NCBI GenBank assembly: GCA_964006375.1
Contig: OZ023267.1
Location: forward strand, 85,607,406-85,671,405
Length of the DNA: 64,000 nt
Direction: 5' to 3'
DNA from: Tillus elongatus
Lineage: Eukaryota > Arthropoda > Insecta > Coleoptera > Cleridae
Shown: piece by piece, positions 36,426-48,886 of the stretch
Position numbering within the stretch: the first letter of the stretch is position 1
How the letters are laid out: each line of letters opens with the position of its first letter
The notes under the pieces: model-generated
Databases searched by the model: none
What the model saw: only the letters and a program-made list of their open reading frames with translations
What the model was told of the DNA's origin: nothing
Translations under genes and position numbers: made by a program

Positions 36426-37500
36426 CGTACTTCCAGCACGAAACAAAACTATAAAATATACCATGATTATTTATAATAACACTATTATGCACCTAATGGA
36501 AATATTTTATTAGGAAAAGTGCAAAATATTAACAAATAGTTTTACTGCATAACAATGTCTGTAGATAAATTTTCTATATTTACATGTTTTTCTTCATTAT
36601 CCCTTTTTTCACAACCTTCATCGACGTCATCGTCGTCGTCTCTGTTTTGACTATCAGCCTTAGCGTCGTCACCAGTTAGGAATTTATCCTCATGCGCGAG
36701 GAAAGGTTTGAGTACACTTAAATACCCAGAAAAACCGCATCTCTTTCGACTGGTACAGAAAAAGGTTATCAACATTGTCCCATCGCAACCCCTGGGTTTT
36801 TTTACCTGTAAAGTCTACACAATTCAGCTGCATAATTATATAGACGATATTGTTTCATACATCTCGATTCTGACATGTATCAACCCATTCCATACACCGA
36901 CTCATGTTCAGCATCCAATGTGATATCGCTAAATTGAATGCACAAATAACTCACAGCACTTTTTAAATCGCTAGGTTCACTATCATTCGTGTAACACATC
37001 CACATGATACTACTACTCTTCTAAAGCTTCAAAATAAAGGAGAAATACACGATGTTTAATGTTGAAAGTTTCGTGATATATTCTAACATAATATTTAACA
37101 TTACATCTATTTATTAACCATAATATGCTTATGTATCATTATGAAATGAAAACACCTAAACTAATAATTATACCAATCAGCGGTTTTCTTATATCTGCGG
37201 TGAATGTCTCCTCACATCCTATCACTACTTTAATGCGTGATCTCAATACAGCATTATATAGTGTTGTAACTTCTCCCTTGCCAGATAAGATTTAGGGTAC
37301 CTAAATCTTAAGACTGACGTCCTCCAGGGGCGGCACTTAATGGATCTTCTTAATTTCATTAATTATGTTGAACTCGATGGCGGAGCTGGTTCTTCTGATT
37401 TTAAATTTCCATAAACAAAAAAACAGGGTACTGTTAATAATGGGACACAAACACTTAAAGTAAAAACACTTATAGAAGTATTAATTACAGGAACACCAGA
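36426..37500. other. Central spacer of the inverted repeat, first part
   Basis: A short minus-strand frame at 36542-36775 (FFCTSRKRCGFSGYLSVLKP, then acidic DDDDDVDEG) could be a gene remnant, with further weak coding signal up to about 37030 in other frames (SYLCIQFSDITLDAEHES). I recognise no family and cannot support an intact gene. The rest is AT-rich. Confidence 0.35.
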
Positions 37501-37501
37501 T

Positions 37502-37943
37502 GTTTATTACGTAAGAACTTATTTTCATTATAAAGGATATGTAATGAAGTTAACATCGTATATTGCATGGAAGTAAAAGCTCTCTAACAAGAGTTGTTTT
37601 TCGCCAAAAAGGATATTTAATGTACTTAACATTGCATGATACAACTGTTAAATCCAAGACATTGGTAATACTTATATAATTAAAAATTATATATTTTTCG
37701 CCAATAAACTCTCAAAAAATGTTTATTACGTAAGAACTTGTTTTCTTTATAAAGGATATTTAATGAGCTTAACATCGTATGATACATGGGAGTGAAAGCT
37801 CTCTAACAAGAGTTATTTTTCGCTAAAAAGGATATTTAATGTACTTAGCATCACATGATACAAGGATTCAACTGTTAAGTCCAAGGCATTGATAACACTT
37901 ATATAATACAAATTATATGTTTTCACCAATCAACTCTCAAATA
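37502..37943. repeat. Tandem duplication of about 220 bp
   Basis: Two units, 37502-37720 and 37721-37943, each start GTTTATTACGTAAGAACTTR and contain CTCTCTAACAAGAGTT, AAAAAGGATATTTAATGTACTTA and CCAAGRCATTGRTAAYACTT. The AAGGATATTTAATGTA motif also recurs in both arms (near 34910, 35040, 43060 and 43190). Confidence 0.8.
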
Positions 37944-38371
37944 AGTGGTTATGTAAGAAATACTGATTGGGTACCTGTTTTCAGTTACAACTTAGTAAAA
38001 GTGGATGCTATTTATCAAAAACCAAATCGTGATATTGCTGTATTTATTATTCGCAGTGTATTTTTGAGTGGATATCCCAGTTTTCACATTCGTTTTGATA
38101 ATACCTTTGAGAATATAGGGCTTAAAATTATTATAATTATTAAAAACTAAATACCGCAGTGAACACGTATACAGACCAAACCATGCTATTTCATGATGAC
38201 AACATGTATCAGATAGTAAGTGATAATGGAGTTGGGTTTTCGATTTACAAGCTGGATTTACCTCAGACCTTTACCCAAATATTCCATCAAAAATCAAAAG
38301 CGTTTTTCGCTACACCAATAGTATGGTGTACTGTTTCCGTAAGAAACGATAGTTTTAATTCAGCAACTTGA
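37917..38371 (+). CDS. Two adjacent unknown small frames
   Basis: Frame one (37917-38150) encodes 77 residues (FSPINSQISGYVRNTDWVPV, then a beta-like AVFIIRSVFLSGYPSFHIRF). Frame two (38159-38371) encodes 70 residues (MLFHDDNMYQIVSDNGVGFS, then FHQKSKAFFATPIVWCTVSV). They lie 8 bp apart on the same strand in the spacer of the inverted repeat. Codon-like composition and hydrophobic periodicity are better than in the flanks. I do not recognise either, and they may be remnants of one longer gene. Confidence 0.3.
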
Positions 38372-38539
38372 CCATCATCTTAAACAAAGTAGCATCATTT
38401 ATCCCTGCTATATTAGATATACAATACCTGAGTCAAACTGTTTTCTTACAACTACGAAAACTTCTGCAGTAACTAACAACATTCAAAGATGTCTTGGATG
38501 AAGAATATGAAGACTATTTATAACTTTAATATATTTAAT

Positions 38540-39090
38540 TTAAATGTAGGTATACATTTTTGAACCTATAGTTATACATACAATAAACAACACATTAGTG
38601 CACATACATACACTGAGATTTGATCCTGTAACTACAAGACAAACAACACACATTGCATATATTAACATTTGAACCCATGCCGATGCAACAGATAAACAAC
38701 AAGCAAAACACATCGTACACACATCAAGATTTTAACCTATCACCATACACACAGAACAAACATATTTTCATATACACAGAATAAACAACACCACAAGCAT
38801 ACTTACATTAAAATTTGAACCTGTAACCATACATATAATAAACAACACACAACACGTATGCATTAAGATTTGAACCTATAACCACTAAGATTTAAACCGA
38901 TAATCATAAATACAATAAAAAACACACAACACGTATGCATACATAAAGATTTTAACCTATAACCATTAACATTTAAACATACATACAATAAACAACACAC
39001 AACACGTATACACACATCATGATTTGAACCTACAACCATTAAGATTTGAACCTATACTCATACATACAATAAACATCAACAACAACATAT
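38540..39090. repeat. Minisatellite, diverged units of about 55-65 bp
   Basis: At least eight units built on AAGATTTGAACCTATAACCA, TACATACAATAAACAACACA and CAACACGTATGCATACAT. Units vary in length. No coding. Confidence 0.85.
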
Positions 39091-39984
39091 AAGAAGCATG
39101 TGTTTAGGTGGTTTCATGTATGATGGAGTTTATTGAGAGGTGTTGCATGTTAGCTGATTCAAAATATTAGCTACATTGATATAGTTTTGACATAAAAAAC
39201 ATATTTTAAGGTGATCAATACACATGTATTCTAATTTTTCAACACATATTTAAAACGTGACGGGTCTGTAAAAACATCAATGGTAGATGACTGGTAGGAC
39301 TCATAGGTCGTCTCTAATCAACAACACGTAAGGATTACTTGTTTAGACGGTCCAATGTTATTTAACACGCGATAGTTTTTGTAAATAGCCAACACAGCTC
39401 ATAAGTTTTTAAAACCTATGTTCGGCACTAATAATGTATAAGTTGGTAAACTATGAAAAAATATCTACTACCACAATATAAACTTGTAGTCAACACTAAT
39501 AGGTCGAAAATAACAAGGGGTTTCTTTAATAAAGCAGACAAATAATAAGTAACACCTCTCAGATACAAGGGCTAAAGAAAATTATGTATGGCGAAAGTTT
39601 ATTGAGAGGTGCTGCATGCCTGTGTGGTTGTACGTATCTGAATCTCTTTTCATTTCTTCATCCATTGACGAAGCCATCTTTTGTTGACGAAACAATCGTT
39701 TTAAATGTATGTCATAATCTATTCCGAAGGAACCATCTCTATAGATCATACATTCATTCTCCTAAGTCTTCTTCACTCCTTCATCATCTGATGAACCCAC
39801 CTTTGTTGACGAAACAATCGTTCCTCAGACCAATCATCTCAGGTTTCCAGGTTAGTTGCACACCTCTGACCTGCCCACCTGTCAACCGTCACATGTCACT
39901 GTGACGAACCCTGGATCAGCTAGGTGGTGGGGACGTTGGGTCGAAACAGCCACAGGGTGGTTGTCGTGACAGACATCCCGTAGG
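39091..39984. other. Spacer with short repeats, no gene
   Basis: GTTTATTGAGAGGTGYTGCATG occurs at about 39129 and 39597, and TTGTTGACGAAACAATCGTT occurs at about 39680 and 39804. Nothing coding is convincing. Confidence 0.5.
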
Positions 39985-41390
39985 AACATTCCAATGGCCA
40001 GGAAGGTAAAATATCTTGGGGTCGTATTGAACTCTAAGATAACCTGGAATGGCCACGTTGAGAAAATACTGCGTAAGGCAGTCATTACCTTAGCCGTTAC
40101 TAGGCGGCTATATGGAAAAACGTGGGGACGAAGACCTATTATGGCCCACTGGCTGTACACAAGGGGGGTCAGACCATCGTTAACATACGCAGCACTGGTC
40201 TGGTTGCCTAAGGTGACACAATCCAGTGCCATCAAAAAGCAGGCAAGATCCAAAGGATGGCATCACAGGGGCCATGTCTTCAACCCTAAGAGCCGCAATG
40301 GAGGTGTGCTGGATCTGCACACCCCCCGCTACACTTAGTTATTATGGGGGGAGGCCATACTAGGACTATACAGACTAGCCTGCAATGGTAGACTGAAGAT
40401 CAACATAGGCTTCAGGTGTCATTGCAAAATTCAGAAGATCGCGAAGGAGCCCATGGTTGAAATGAGGTCAGACTCCGCGAGCCCGCGAATCTGCAGGAAA
40501 ACAAATATACAGTGGAAATCCCCGACCGGGTGGCATGGCGGGAGGAGACCCCGGGCATACCACGGGACACGCACGTCTGGTTCACGGACGGATGCGGCGG
40601 GGAGCGTGGGACGGGGGCAGGTGTTTATTCGGAAGGACCGAGGGTAAGTCATAGTATTTCCCTCGGAGTCTATGGAACGGTCTTTCAGGCCGAAATGTAC
40701 GCCATCCTGCACCGTGTGCGGGAGAACAAGAGGAGGGGCTACACCAACAAGCGGATCCTCATAGCCACAAAGTGCTCTTAAGGCCCAAAGTGGCCCACGG
40801 GTAAATTTCTGGCTGGTGAGTGAGTGCCGAGACGAGACGAGCGACCTGGCTGGGCAGAATGAGGTCACCCTCATCTAGGTGCCGGGTCACTCCTGGGTCA
40901 AAGGCAATGAAGAAGCTGACAGTCTCGCGAAGAGAGGGTCAGCAGAACCATTTATGGGACCAGAACCGGCTCTGGGCATGACAATGGTCACTGCCAGGGG
41001 TACTGGACAGACTGTCCAGTGCTCAGACATGGGAAGTCAATATTTGACGAACCCAGTTCAAAAAGAGCTGTAGAGCTGCGTAATCTTAGCAGAGGACAGC
41101 TCAGAAACATAACAGGTCTCTTTTCGGGACACATGGCCGTCAAGAAACATCTGCATAAAATGGGGCGGTTCGAGGGGGACCTCGCATGCAGAAAACAACT
41201 GGACTACGGTCAGTCTAGACCGGGGACAGAGCATTCTAAAACTTCACCCTACCAGTCGCTGTACAGGCTAGTTCAAGGCACAGTGATTTTGGAGTGGGTG
41301 GAGTAAAAAGACTAAGGGCATGCACAATAAACCAAAGATTGCAGTGCTATCGGGGCGGCGATCCGCAGACGAGCCCTGAGGGAGAGAAAA
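39985..41390 (+). pseudogene. LINE remnant: RT thumb and RNase H
   Basis: Locally GC-rich. Broken frames encode the end of a non-LTR reverse transcriptase (VKYLGVVLNSKITWNGHVEK, TYAALVW; 39990-40240), an RNase H domain (VWFTDGCGGERGTGAGVYSE, FQAEMYAIL, then PGHSWVKGNEEADSLAKRGS; 40560-40960) and the C-terminal tail (RNITGLFSGHMAVKKHLHKM; 41080-41170). Stops and frame changes occur throughout. It ends exactly where the right arm of the inverted repeat begins (about 41390), so its insertion or a deletion beside it forms that junction. Confidence 0.8.
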
Positions 41391-41404
41391 AACGACCTTA
41401 CCAC

Positions 41405-42040
41405 CACATCGAATTTTGTGTAGTGAAGTTACTGTGTCGGTCTAACCTTTTGTGTAATAATTTTGGGTTTTATCAATGTCCTAGGAATAAAAGACTTTAC
41501 TTTGTTGAGAATTCTGGGTACGACCATACCACCCCTTTAGAAGTTATAACACAAAGTGCTCTACTCTTCCCGTAAAGAGGTTGCAATATTTAGGTATTAA
41601 TTAAATTTACTGAATTTTAATATTTTCATGTATTTTTTAAATTTTATTAGTTGCCTATTAATTTATCAATAGTGTTGAGCCTAACTTGTGTAGCTAAATT
41701 TTAATTCAATATTTTCATGTATTTTTAGATTATCTTGGTTACCTATTTTAAAAATACATGAAATATTAAATTAAAATGTAGCTACAGAAGTTAGGCTTAA
41801 CAATATTGATAAATTAATAGGAAAGTAATAAAATTAAAAAAAATATATTAAAATTAAGTAAATTTAATTTATACCTCTATACGTAAATATTGCAACCTCT
41901 TTGGATTATAAGGAATGGGAAGAGTAGAGCACTTTGTGTTATAACTCCTAAACGGGTGGTATGGTCATACCTAGAATTCTCAACAAAGTAAAGTTTTTTA
42001 TTTCTAGGACATTGATAAAACCCAAAATTATTACACACAC
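41405..42040. repeat. Nested local palindrome
   Basis: The segment 41405-41745 is followed by its own diverged inverted copy, 41755-42040, centred near 41750. For example, AACACAAAGTGCTCTACTCT at 41550 answers AGAGTAGAGCACTTTGTGTT at 41921. The left arm has only one copy. Confidence 0.75.
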
Positions 42041-43343
42041 ATATTGATTATCGATATGGATCGAGGATCAAAATTTGTATCTACAAAGCTATGGTAATCA
42101 AATTTGGCACTCATGTGTATGTCACAAAAGTAAACTATATTCGTCGTCATAACACTCTCACTGCGTTCAGGGTTGTGGTCAATTTTTACTTGTTTTTATT
42201 ATTTTTGTTTTTAGTCAGTAAGTTTTTAGTCAGTAAGTTTTATATATACTCTTTTATGTATTTTTAGATTATCTTAGTTACCTATTTGAAAACATTTTTT
42301 GTAAGTTAACCCTAACTAGGATCCCGTAGAACCCATACAAGGATCAGTTTGAATTTTATATTTTATAGGTATGTCATCAGTGATACCTTAAAACTATTGT
42401 TATAAAATTTTGTTAGTGCCTTCTATTGTGAATGGTTTAGATAGATTTGTATCTCTGAAAATAATAGAGTTGTAATAATCAAATTTGGTACGTAAGTTTA
42501 TGAGTGTAAACTATATATTAAATCTTAGATTTTTTATTTTAAACGAAAAAAAAATTCCTATAAGCATTTAATGAAAAAATATTTGCTATTGAAAACATTT
42601 CTATGAAAATTCGCTGCTATAACGCACTTGCTGCGTTCAGACGTTAGTGAATTTTCACTTCTTTTTTACACTTCTGTTTTGATAAGTTGGTGATTTTTGT
42701 GTAATATTATTTTACTGCTTTTCTTTGTTGATGTATCGGTAATTTCTATTGCTCATTAAATTTTTAAGTAAACTTTATTGTCTTATTTTTTCTTCATCTA
42801 AAACCCTCGCACATTGATACATGCAAACACGTATACAAGTTAATGTATTTTAGGTATATGTATGAGTTAATCCAATAACCAGACTTTTGGAATGTATAAA
42901 TAACTTAAACATACTTAAAATTAGTCACATATTATACAATAGGTATCAGACCCGACTCATAATGCTAAATATCCCCCCTTTTTAATGAAAAATAAACGTT
43001 GTTAAAGAACTTTGAAATGTTCCCGTGTGGTATGTAATGCTGAATACATTAAATATCCTATCGTTTCAGCGTGTTATGTTTAAACATCGAGCTATATGAC
43101 ATAAATCTCTCTCAAACAACGTCTATTCAGACAATTGTATGTTTAGCCCTCGTATTGTAAACATGTTTCGAAATATTCTTATTGATGTTAAATACATTAA
43201 GTATCCTTTATAGTATTGGATAACTTTGAAGTGTTTATATGACATGGTTACTAGATATCCAAAACAACTGTATTCTGCTTATGTTTTATTTTAAATTATG
43301 AGAGACAATCTAAGATGTACAATATAACGTTTTGTTTGTCGCA

Positions 43344-43749
43344 AGATAACAATAGCCAACTCATACAATGTATATAAGAAGTACAGATCCCGATTCAACA
43401 CCCAAGGTCGCTGACGAATGGGTTAATTAAAAGCAGCGCAATTAGAAGAATAGACTATTCATAAATGGGTAAACAACTAGACCTTCAATTCAGCAACCAG
43501 CCACCTGCTAGGATCACCTTCAAGACTGCAACTTAGGTGGAAACCGCCTCTCGGTCCACGCCCCACCAGAGACTATATATGGAAGTTACCAGACCACGGA
43601 CGGACATTCCTACATTGTTATTGCTTGAGTCTCTTTTAACTTGTCATAATTTATATTTATCATTTTTTATTATTATTCATAAGTATTTTATGTAACTATA
43701 ATCAATAAATTCTTTTAAAAAGTCAAGTGTGTTAACAAGAAAGTTAACT
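43344..43749 (+). repeat. 5' LTR of errantivirus
   Basis: 406 bp, the same length and by eye the same sequence as 50569-50974. It contains a TATATAAG box (43372-43379) and an AATAAATTC-type polyadenylation signal near 43706. Confidence 0.93.
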
Positions 43750-43766
43750 GGCGCAGTCGCAACGGA
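43749..43766 (+). promoter_or_regulatory. Primer binding site
   Basis: TGGCGCAGTCGCAAC directly follows the 5' LTR. It resembles the tRNA-Ser-type site of 17.6/297-like elements, known from that family. Confidence 0.75.
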
Positions 43767-43845
43767 TAGTGCTGAAGAACCAAAAGTATATTGATTCTTT
43801 GCGTTTCAACGCTTAACAGCCAAAGAACCGATCAAGAGAGACGTC

Positions 43846-43874
43846 ATGAAGACAGCAGCAATAGCATCGATTCT
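43846..43874 (+). other. Leader mini-exon of env and splice donor
   Basis: An ATG at 43846 opens a nine-codon frame that runs to a strong donor (CT|GTAAGT, GT at 43875). Joined to the acceptor TTGCAG|G at 48863/48864 the phase matches the env frame, and the combined N-terminus would be a hydrophobic signal peptide. Errantivirus env is known to be made from a spliced mRNA. The exact exon limits are my inference. Confidence 0.6.
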
Positions 43875-43942
43875 GTAAGTTGTTTGCTTCCTTTATTTCC
43901 TATATATATATACTGTATTTCCTCATATATTGATAATATTAT

Positions 43943-45202
43943 ATGTCTGATAGCGATATTGATAATTTAGAACATTTGGAATATAGATTAAGAAATATTA
44001 GTATTGGCGAAATTGATATTGTAGAACAACACGATATAAATAATTCTAGAAACAATTTAAATATGGCAAATCAATTCCAAGAGTTTTACCTTAAAGCAAT
44101 CCCCGAATTTAACGGACAACCTGAAAATGTAGGGAACTTCTTAAAAGCTTGTGATCGAGTAATGAACCAATTCTATGATGCAGATAATCCAAATTTATAT
44201 CTTAACCATTTCCTATTAAATTATATTCAAACGAAACTAATTGCACAAGCCAGGTTAATTATTAACACTAAAATTATAAACACATGGGTAGACTTAAGAC
44301 GGGCAATTGTTGAGAACTTTACAGAGCAGCGAGATGAAATTAGCTTACTAGGCGAATTATTGACACTGAAACAGAGACATAACGAGGATGCCTTAGCGTT
44401 CAGTAATCGTTGCAGACACATTGAACAATTACTCATCTCTAATTTAATATCTAATGAACGTAACGAGGGAATTTTAGTATTAAAACAAAACATGTACAGA
44501 CAACAAACACTGAAAGCGTTTATCGGTGGATTAAAAAAACCCCTCGGTATGGTGGTCAGATCCACTCGACCAGACAGCATAGAACAAGCTTTAAAATTTA
44601 TATTTTCCGAGGAAAATTATGAATATAGGGACAGATTAGTACAACGGTCAAATTTCAACAATAATAACAATAACAGGCACGAAAAACAACAAAAACCAGT
44701 TTTCCAAAGAAATACCCCAAATTTTAACAATATTCAATTTCAAAAACCCTCCCAACAACAAAATTATCGTGCACCTTTTAACCATAATTCAAACAGACCC
44801 CAAATGTCTCACCCACAATTTCAGGGGAACCCTTTAAATCAATTCTCAATGAGAAGACCGACGTACAACCCTAATGACAATACTAGAAGATATCCACAGG
44901 CTATGGATGTCGGCAGTAACAACACGAGACATACTAATTTCAGCCGACAACAACCCTCACAAAATAGACGAAACAATTTTCCTTCCAACAATTTTCAAAA
45001 AAGACAAAATTTCATACCAGAAGAAATAAACTATAACGAAACGAATAATTCTTTTCCTTTCAATGAATTAGAAAGAAGACAACATTTCTTACCAGAAGAA
45101 TTAAATTATGACGCAACACATAATGAACAATCACCCTCCGAATTATACGATGCACAGCATCAAAATTTTCCGATAGCAGGGAGCTCAAAAACAGAACCGT
45201 AA
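43943..45202 (+). CDS. gag: Errantivirus Gag
   Basis: An intact frame of 419 residues. An N-terminal acidic segment is followed by a helical capsid-like region (about residues 50-230: FYLKAIPEFNGQPENVGNFL, then LLGELLTLKQRHNEDALAFS) and a long N/Q/R-rich tail. No CCHC zinc knuckle is present, as is usual for errantivirus Gag. The tail probably binds RNA. The 3' end overlaps the pol frame, with a slippery heptamer at 45163. Confidence 0.9.
   Translation: MSDSDIDNLEHLEYRLRNISIGEIDIVEQHDINNSRNNLNMANQFQEFYLKAIPEFNGQPENVGNFLKACDRVMNQFYDADNPNLYLNHFLLNYIQTKLIAQARLIINTKIINTWVDLRRAIVENFTEQRDEISLLGELLTLKQRHNEDALAFSNRCRHIEQLLISNLISNERNEGILVLKQNMYRQQTLKAFIGGLKKPLGMVVRSTRPDSIEQALKFIFSEENYEYRDRLVQRSNFNNNNNNRHEKQQKPVFQRNTPNFNNIQFQKPSQQQNYRAPFNHNSNRPQMSHPQFQGNPLNQFSMRRPTYNPNDNTRRYPQAMDVGSNNTRHTNFSRQQPSQNRRNNFPSNNFQKRQNFIPEEINYNETNNSFPFNELERRQHFLPEELNYDATHNEQSPSELYDAQHQNFPIAGSSKTEP
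45163..45169 (+). promoter_or_regulatory. -1 ribosomal frameshift heptamer (A AAT TTT)
   Basis: The sequence AAATTTT is in the correct X XXY YYZ phase for the gag frame, 33 bp before the gag stop, inside the 76 bp gag-pol overlap (pol frame open from 45127). The pol frame is -1 relative to gag. Confidence 0.7.
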
Positions 45203-48200
45203 TAGATATTAATAATTTTAACACAATATCCCAATTACCCTACGTAATAATAAAAGAACTACCCGGAAAAATACTGATCGACTCAGGTAGTACTAAGAGC
45301 CTTTTAAACCCGTCCATAGCATATAACAACTTTTATAATAAAATTTACAATCACCCGTTTTTGATAAAAAGTTCGCATGGTTACTCCAGCCATAATAATC
45401 GAGCCAGAATAATTTTAAACTCACTAACGGACAGTGAACAAGAGTTTTGCCTATTTGAATTTAACAAAAATTTCATAGCTCTAATTGGAATTGACTTTTT
45501 GATAAAAAATCAAGCGAACATTGATTTTAAAAACCAGAGACTCAATTTAAAAAATCGAAGCATTAAGATAAACTTCCCTTATACAAGGGATCATGAAGAT
45601 AAGATGGGTAGTAATAGTAGTAGCAATAACAATCGGATAAGTAGGATCATCAAAGCAAATGATGAAAGGAATCACCTTAACGTAAGTAATACAATAGACA
45701 GAAGCATTATTGCACTTGAACTCGACCTAGGAAAGCGTAATCAGCCATTAAATGATGACGATAGAAGGTTACAAAGAGTAAATGACATAGGAGAAATGTT
45801 CACCCACAATAAAGGTAAACGGGATCAAGTTTCATTAAACACATATGAATATCGTCGAAATAAAAATGTGAGTGATACGAGGACGATACAAAAAGGTATA
45901 ACGGATCAAATTCAAAATAAAGCGAATAGGATATTAAATAATTCTTACTATCACCAGAATTATAATAATAATTATACGGGGAGTGTACAAAAAAATATTA
46001 CAAATCAAATTAGGATAAATCACTTTAATAACCAGGAGAAAGAAATTTTAATTGATTTATGTACAGAATTTCAAGATATTTTTGCAAAAGAAAATGAACC
46101 ACTGACGCATACAAACGTCATTAAACACAAAATTAGACTAAAAGACGATATACCAATAAACGCCAAACTATATAGATACCCATATATTCACAAACCAGAG
46201 GTAGACAAACAAATTAACGAAATGCTAAATCAAAGGATAATTAGGAACAGTCATAGCGCTTATGATAGTCCAATATGGGTGATCCCAAAAAAAGCAGATG
46301 CCAGCGGCAAACAAAAATGGCGGATCGTTGTGGATTACCGCAAGTTAAATGAGAAGACTATACCTGATAGACACCCTATACCAAAAATCGAAGAGATACT
46401 GGATAAACTCGGGCGTGCACAATATTTTTCGACCATAGACTTAATTTCGGGCTACCACCAGATTGAAATGGACCCAAATGACATTGAAAAAACGGCGTTT
46501 AGCACTGATACAGGCCATTATGAGTACCTCAGAATGCCGTTCGGGCTTTCAGGGGCGCCTGCTACATTTACCCGACTGATGCAACACGTTTTAAACGGTT
46601 TAATAGGAAAAACATGCTTAGTATACATGGATGACGTGATAGTGTTCTCGACATCATTACAAGAACATATCGAAAAATTAAGATTAGTATTCGAACGATT
46701 TAGACAAAGTAATCTGAAAATACAGCTAGACAAAAGCGACTTTCTGCAAAAAGAAGCGGAATTCCTTGGGCATATAGTGACGCCAGAAGGCATCAAGCCT
46801 AATCCAAAGAAACTAGACGCCATAAGAAAATTCCCAATACCCAAGACACCAAAAGAAATTAAATCATTCCTAGGACTTATAGGCTACTACAGGAAATTTA
46901 TAGAAAACTTTGCGCATGTCACAAAACCACTAACTAAATGTTTAAAGAAAAACGTAACAATCGACATTAACGACGGAGAATACATAAATGCCTTTAATAC
47001 ATGTAAAGACATATTGATGAATTCACCAGTATTAATACCTCCAGATTTTTCAAAGGAGTTCATTTTAACAACAGATGCATCAAACGTGGCAATCGCAGGG
47101 ATTTTAAGCCAAGGAGATCCGAAATCAGACCAACCAATAGCTTACGCAAGCCGAACGTTAAATGAAACAGAATCTAGATACAGCACAATAGAAAAGGAAC
47201 TACTGGCCATAGTATGGGCCACAAACTACTTTAGACCCTATCTATACGGCAGGAAATTCACAATATATACAGACCATAAACCATTAAAATGGCTATTTTC
47301 CCTTAAACAACCCAACTCAAAATTCTTAAGGTGGAGACTCAAACTAGAAGAGTACGATTTCAAAATAGAATATAAAAAAGGTAAATTAAATAATGCAGCG
47401 GACGCACTTTCGAGAGTAGAGATAAACCCCTTAGATGTAGATAACCAATCAATGATAAACAATGTAGACGAAAATGACGACGTTATAACCATAAGCGACG
47501 GAGAAACAAGAAATTCCAACGCAGATTCTTATTCCGCGCCGGGCATGCCAATCTTAGAAGAAGAAATAATCAACAGTAAAACAAACCAGATATTCTTTAA
47601 AAATGCTGATACCCCGGAGATTTTATCACTCAGAAAGGACAAAAGGAATTTTATTCACGCCACATTCAATTTAAACGAGCCAAATCAAATAGAACAATTT
47701 ATCAAAGAATATTGCCTACCACAGAGAAAATATTACTGTCTATTTGTAAATGAACGAGATTATGAAATGGTAAGTTCGGCAATTAATCAAAAATTTAATA
47801 ACGTAGACTCACCTAAATTTTATAGATGTTTAGAAACTAGAGAAGAAATAAATAGCGAAGAAGAACTCCAAGAGAAAATAGTTCTATTTCACGAGGGAAA
47901 GAGTAATCATCGAGGCGCTGATGAGACCTATTTACGAATGAAACGCAAATACCATTTTCCGAATTTAAAGCGAAAAATAGAAGAGTTTATAAAAAGTTGC
48001 GAGTTATGTAAAACATGTAAATACAACAGAAATCCGGCGCAAATTTCACTAGAACACACACCCACACCATCTAGGCCTTTAGAAATCTTACACCTAGACA
48101 CTTTCCAAATTGAAACGTCTCAATTTCTAACAGTATTCGACCCCTTTAGTAAATTCGGGCAAGCATTTCCGATAAAAAGTAAAAATGCAACAGAAATCTC

Positions 48201-48886
48201 CAAGAACTTAATTAAATACTTTTCCCAATACGGAAGCTGTAAAACAATAATTTCGGACGCAGGGACTGAATTCTCAAATATATTAATAAAAGAGCTATTA
48301 AAAGCTTACCAAATTGAATTACATGTGACAACACCGCAAAATCCGATGTCAAACGGACCGATAGAAAGATTTCACAGTACAATAATTGAGCACTATAGAT
48401 TATTTAAAACAAAATTTAAAGAAATGAAACCAATTGACTTAATGCCTTATTGTATTTTCGCATATAACTCCTCCATACACTCGCAAACCTTAAAACCACC
48501 TTTTGAGCTAATATTCGGATATACACCTGAATTATTTAATTATGACCCAGAAGTAATTATCACCCAAGAATATAACACGAAACATAAAGACTTAATGAAA
48601 ATCATATACGAAGTCATTCAAGACCGAATCGAAAACTCAAAATACAAAACGTTACAACGGACGAATAAAAATACTAACCAACCTTTTAAAGAAGGAGACA
48701 TAGTATACAAAAAGATCCCTCCAGGATTTCACAAAAAAACACAAAAACCCTTATACTGGACCTTATTCAATAATTTCCCTGATTGAACATAATAAAGCCA
48801 TAATACTAAATCACAGAACTGACGAACAGACAATCACCCATTTACGCAATCTTCGCCTTGCAGGTTCATTCTCTTCACCAGAGTAA
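45163..48886 (+). pseudogene. pol: Errantivirus Pol: protease, RT, RNase H, integrase; frameshifted near its end
   Basis: Made as a -1 extension of Gag. Order: aspartic protease with ILIDSGSTKS (DSG at 45280-45288); reverse transcriptase with KWRIVVDYRKLNEK, FSTIDLISGYHQIEM and YMDD (46624-46635); RNase H with LTTDASNVAIAG, STIEKELLAIVWA and YTDHKPLKWL; integrase with an H-H-C-C zinc module (HEGKSNHRGAD, CELCKTC), the catalytic Asp in LHLDTFQI, IISDAGTEFSN, and Glu in GPIERFHST. All catalytic residues are in place. The frame terminates at 48786, but the expected conserved tail continues in another frame from about 48745 to the TAA at 48884-48886, which indicates a one-base indel that costs the final 45 or so residues. 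Confidence 0.9.

Noticed and set aside
36542..36775. A piggyBac-like transposase fragment
   Set aside because: The acidic tail and CGFSGYLS segment suggested it at first, but no transposase catalytic motif or known order of residues is present.
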